Assembly: GCA_050175155.1 (NCBI GenBank)
Contig: JBFXJF010000030.1
Coordinates: 1 to 24,287 of the forward strand
Direction: 5' to 3'
DNA from: JBFXJF01 sp050175155
GTDB lineage: Bacteria; Bacillota; Bacilli; Tepidibacillales; Tepidibacillaceae
Length of the DNA: 24,287 bases
The translations under genes and the position numbers were made by a program. Positions 22,515-24,287 of the stretch are shown here, piece after piece; the first letter of the stretch is position 1; every line of letters begins with the position of its first letter. The notes beneath the pieces are model-generated. The model did not search any database, was not told the DNA's origin, and saw only the letters and a program-made list of their open reading frames with translations.

Positions 22515-24273
22515 ATGGATGAATTAATAAAAATGCTTGATTCAAATTTGGTTTATTTAGGACACTATATTAAGGATGATAGATTAATAATATCAGCTGA
22601 ATCTAAGAATAAAGAAGTCAAATGTCCATTTTGCGGAGAATTATCTACAAGGGTACATTCAATATATAATAGAGAATTTCAAGACCTTCCTGTGATGGAC
22701 AAAAAAGTTACTTTTGAACTTAATACAAGAAAAATGTTTTGTGATAATCCTGATTGCAATCATAAAACATTTGCAGAAAGATTTAATTTCATATCATATA
22801 AAGCCCGAAAATCAGAAAGGTTGATTCATAAAATACTTGATTTATCAGCTAGTGTAAGTTCAGTTATGGCAGCTGAACTTATTACAGAAGGCACTGCAAC
22901 AGTTGGCAAAAGTACAATTTGCAGTTTGCTTAAAAAAAATGCCTCAAGTTGTGGATAAAAAATCTGTAGAAAAAATTTGTGTGGATGATTTTGCTTTTAA
23001 GAAAAGATATACCTACGGAACAATCATGATTGATATTGATAGCCATAGGATTATTGATATATTAGATTCACGGGATAAAGATAAAGTTATTGAATGGCTA
23101 AAAACATATCCAAATATTAAAGTCGTTTCAAGAGATGGATCGCATTCATATGGTGCTGCCATAGCTAATGCTCATCCAGAAGCCGTACAGGTCACAGATC
23201 GGTTTCATTTGTTAAAGAACCTTTCAGAAACAGTAGAAAAATATATGTACAGATTATTTCCTTCAAGATTAGAAATACCAGCAACATCAAGTACTATGTC
23301 TACAGAGATGAAAGCACTTTTAAATACACGCAATCGCCATGAAAGAATTGTATTTGCAAGACAAAAATATAAAGAAGGCCATACGCAATCAGAAATAGCA
23401 TTGATGATGCATTCTACAATTAAAACTATAAATAACTATCTAAAAATGAAAGAAGAAGATATCCCAGGACCGACAGTTTCAGCCAGAGAAAAACAACACC
23501 AAGAAGAAATGTCTAAAAAACAAGTAAAAATTGATGAAGTGAAAAAACTGTTTCAAGAAGGATATAATATTAATGAAATCACATTAAAAACTGGGCATAC
23601 ATATACGACAATAATGAATTATATCTCAGGAAAATATTCTTTGGTGAATGGTAAATATGATAATCGAATGCCTGGTAAACTTCAAAAATATGAAGATGAA
23701 GTAATTGCATTACGTTCGCAAGGAATTACATATAAAAAGATTGCAGAAATAATAAGTAAAAAAGGATATAACGGAACTGTTGATGCTCTTAGAGTATTTA
23801 TGCAAAAAGAACGTGAACACATGAAAAATGCGAATACAGAGAAACAAGAAAAAGCTAAAGAATATATAGCCCGAAAATGGATGGTACAGTTAATATATAC
23901 TAAATTAGAAAATGTAAAAGGAATAACTGGAGAACAATATGAAGAAGTAATTAAAAAGTATCCTATCTTAGGTAAATTATACGAAATGCTTAGGCAATTC
24001 CATGAAATCATATTTTCTAAGAAAACTGAGAAACTTGAAGAGTGGATGGAGAAAGCTGAAAAATTTGAAATATCTGAAATGACATCATATGTTTCAGGGT
24101 TAAGGAATGATATTGAGGCTGTTAGAAATGCTATATTGCTAAAATATAATAATGGCCTCGCAGAGGGAAGCGTAAATAAATTAAAAGTTATAAAACGAAT
24201 CATGTATGGACGTAACAGCTTTGAATTATTGAAAGCAAAGCTGTTACGTTTAGAGTTAAGGAAAATCAACTAA
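22515..24273 (+). pseudogene. tnp: ISL3-family transposase, frameshifted at an A8 run
   Basis: The first frame (ATG 22515, AGGTG just upstream) encodes the zinc-binding N-terminus, CPFCGELSTRVHS and CDNPDCNHKTF, and part of the helix-turn-helix region, then stops at 22953-22955. The second frame continues MPQVVDKKSVEKICVDDFAF, RDGSHSYGAAI, TDRFHLLKNL and ends with LAEGSVNKLKVIKRIMYGR, giving the DDE residues. Extra helix-turn-helix motifs (GHTQSEIALMM, YNINEITLKTGHT) sit between them. The frames would join into about 585 aa if the A run at 22932-22939 had seven instead of eight As. This may be a true mutation, programmed slippage on the A run, or a sequencing error. Confidence 0.85.
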
Positions 24274-24287
24274 AGTTGGAAAGAACC

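Larger units (their letters stand above)
22434..24287 (+). mobile_element. ISL3-family insertion sequence, ending at the window edge
   Basis: A perfect 22-bp inverted repeat bounds it: GGTTCTTTCCAACTTTAG (first 18 bases) from 22434 to 22455 and the complement at 24266-24287. It contains one transposase gene, split by a frameshift. The transposase stop (24271-24273) lies within the right repeat. The left flank octamer is GCTGAATA (22426-22433); its duplicate would lie just past the window. The window stops on the last base of the repeat. Confidence 0.93.

Overview
This is low-GC DNA from a clostridial Bacillota chromosome. The reasons are the AT-rich codon use, strong AGGAGG-type ribosome binding sites and the local gene content. 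The left 3.5 kb is core metabolism: the end of glycine decarboxylase subunit 2 (gcvPB), the dihydrolipoyl dehydrogenase of the same glycine cleavage system, and guaA (GMP synthase). Each block has a clear terminator. A glycine cleavage operon would suit an amino-acid-fermenting Clostridia member; the genus cannot be named from this sequence alone.

From about 3.5 kb to the right edge the DNA looks like an integrated mobile element seated at the 3' end of guaA. A tyrosine integrase (3602-4702, minus strand) faces guaA from 80 bp away. Behind it, on the minus strand, are two small HTH/excisionase-type proteins, a 100-aa protein made of two tandem RNase H1 N-terminal-type (RNA/DNA hybrid-binding) modules, and an SF2 helicase overlapping it by 4 bp. 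Divergent from the helicase is a 494-aa orphan protein, followed by a 740-bp non-coding tract. That tract holds a duplicated 68-bp block, many TGTCA/TGACA half-sites, two TGTCATGAC palindromes, a large nested hairpin and a minus-strand terminator. I read helicase + hybrid-binding protein + orphan + tract as a candidate replication or maintenance module. This is inference.

Next come a third excisionase-like protein (minus) and a 379-aa orphan (plus) with a well-formed promoter and a long leader. A complete IS66-family element (11736-14609) follows, with 13-bp perfect inverted ends, a perfect 8-bp target duplication (ATTTCTAA), tnpA, tnpB, tnpC and a fourth small ORF. To its right is a DNA recombination operon: YqaJ/lambda-exonuclease-type nuclease, a probable single-strand annealing protein, a RadC-type JAMM protein and an 89-aa mobile-element protein. 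Each gap contains a hairpin.

The last part holds cargo: a J-domain/membrane/MORN-repeat protein, a secreted protein with a propeller-like N-terminus and a copper-amine-oxidase N-terminal-type repeat domain, a possible PH-domain remnant and a two-helix membrane peptide. An ISL3-family element (22434-24287) closes the window. Its transposase is split by an A8 run, and the window ends on the last base of its right inverted repeat, as expected if an assembly broke at a repeated IS. No relaxase, type IV secretion or phage structural gene is visible, and the right attachment site is not in the window. Whether this is an ICE, a phage satellite or another integrative element cannot be decided here.
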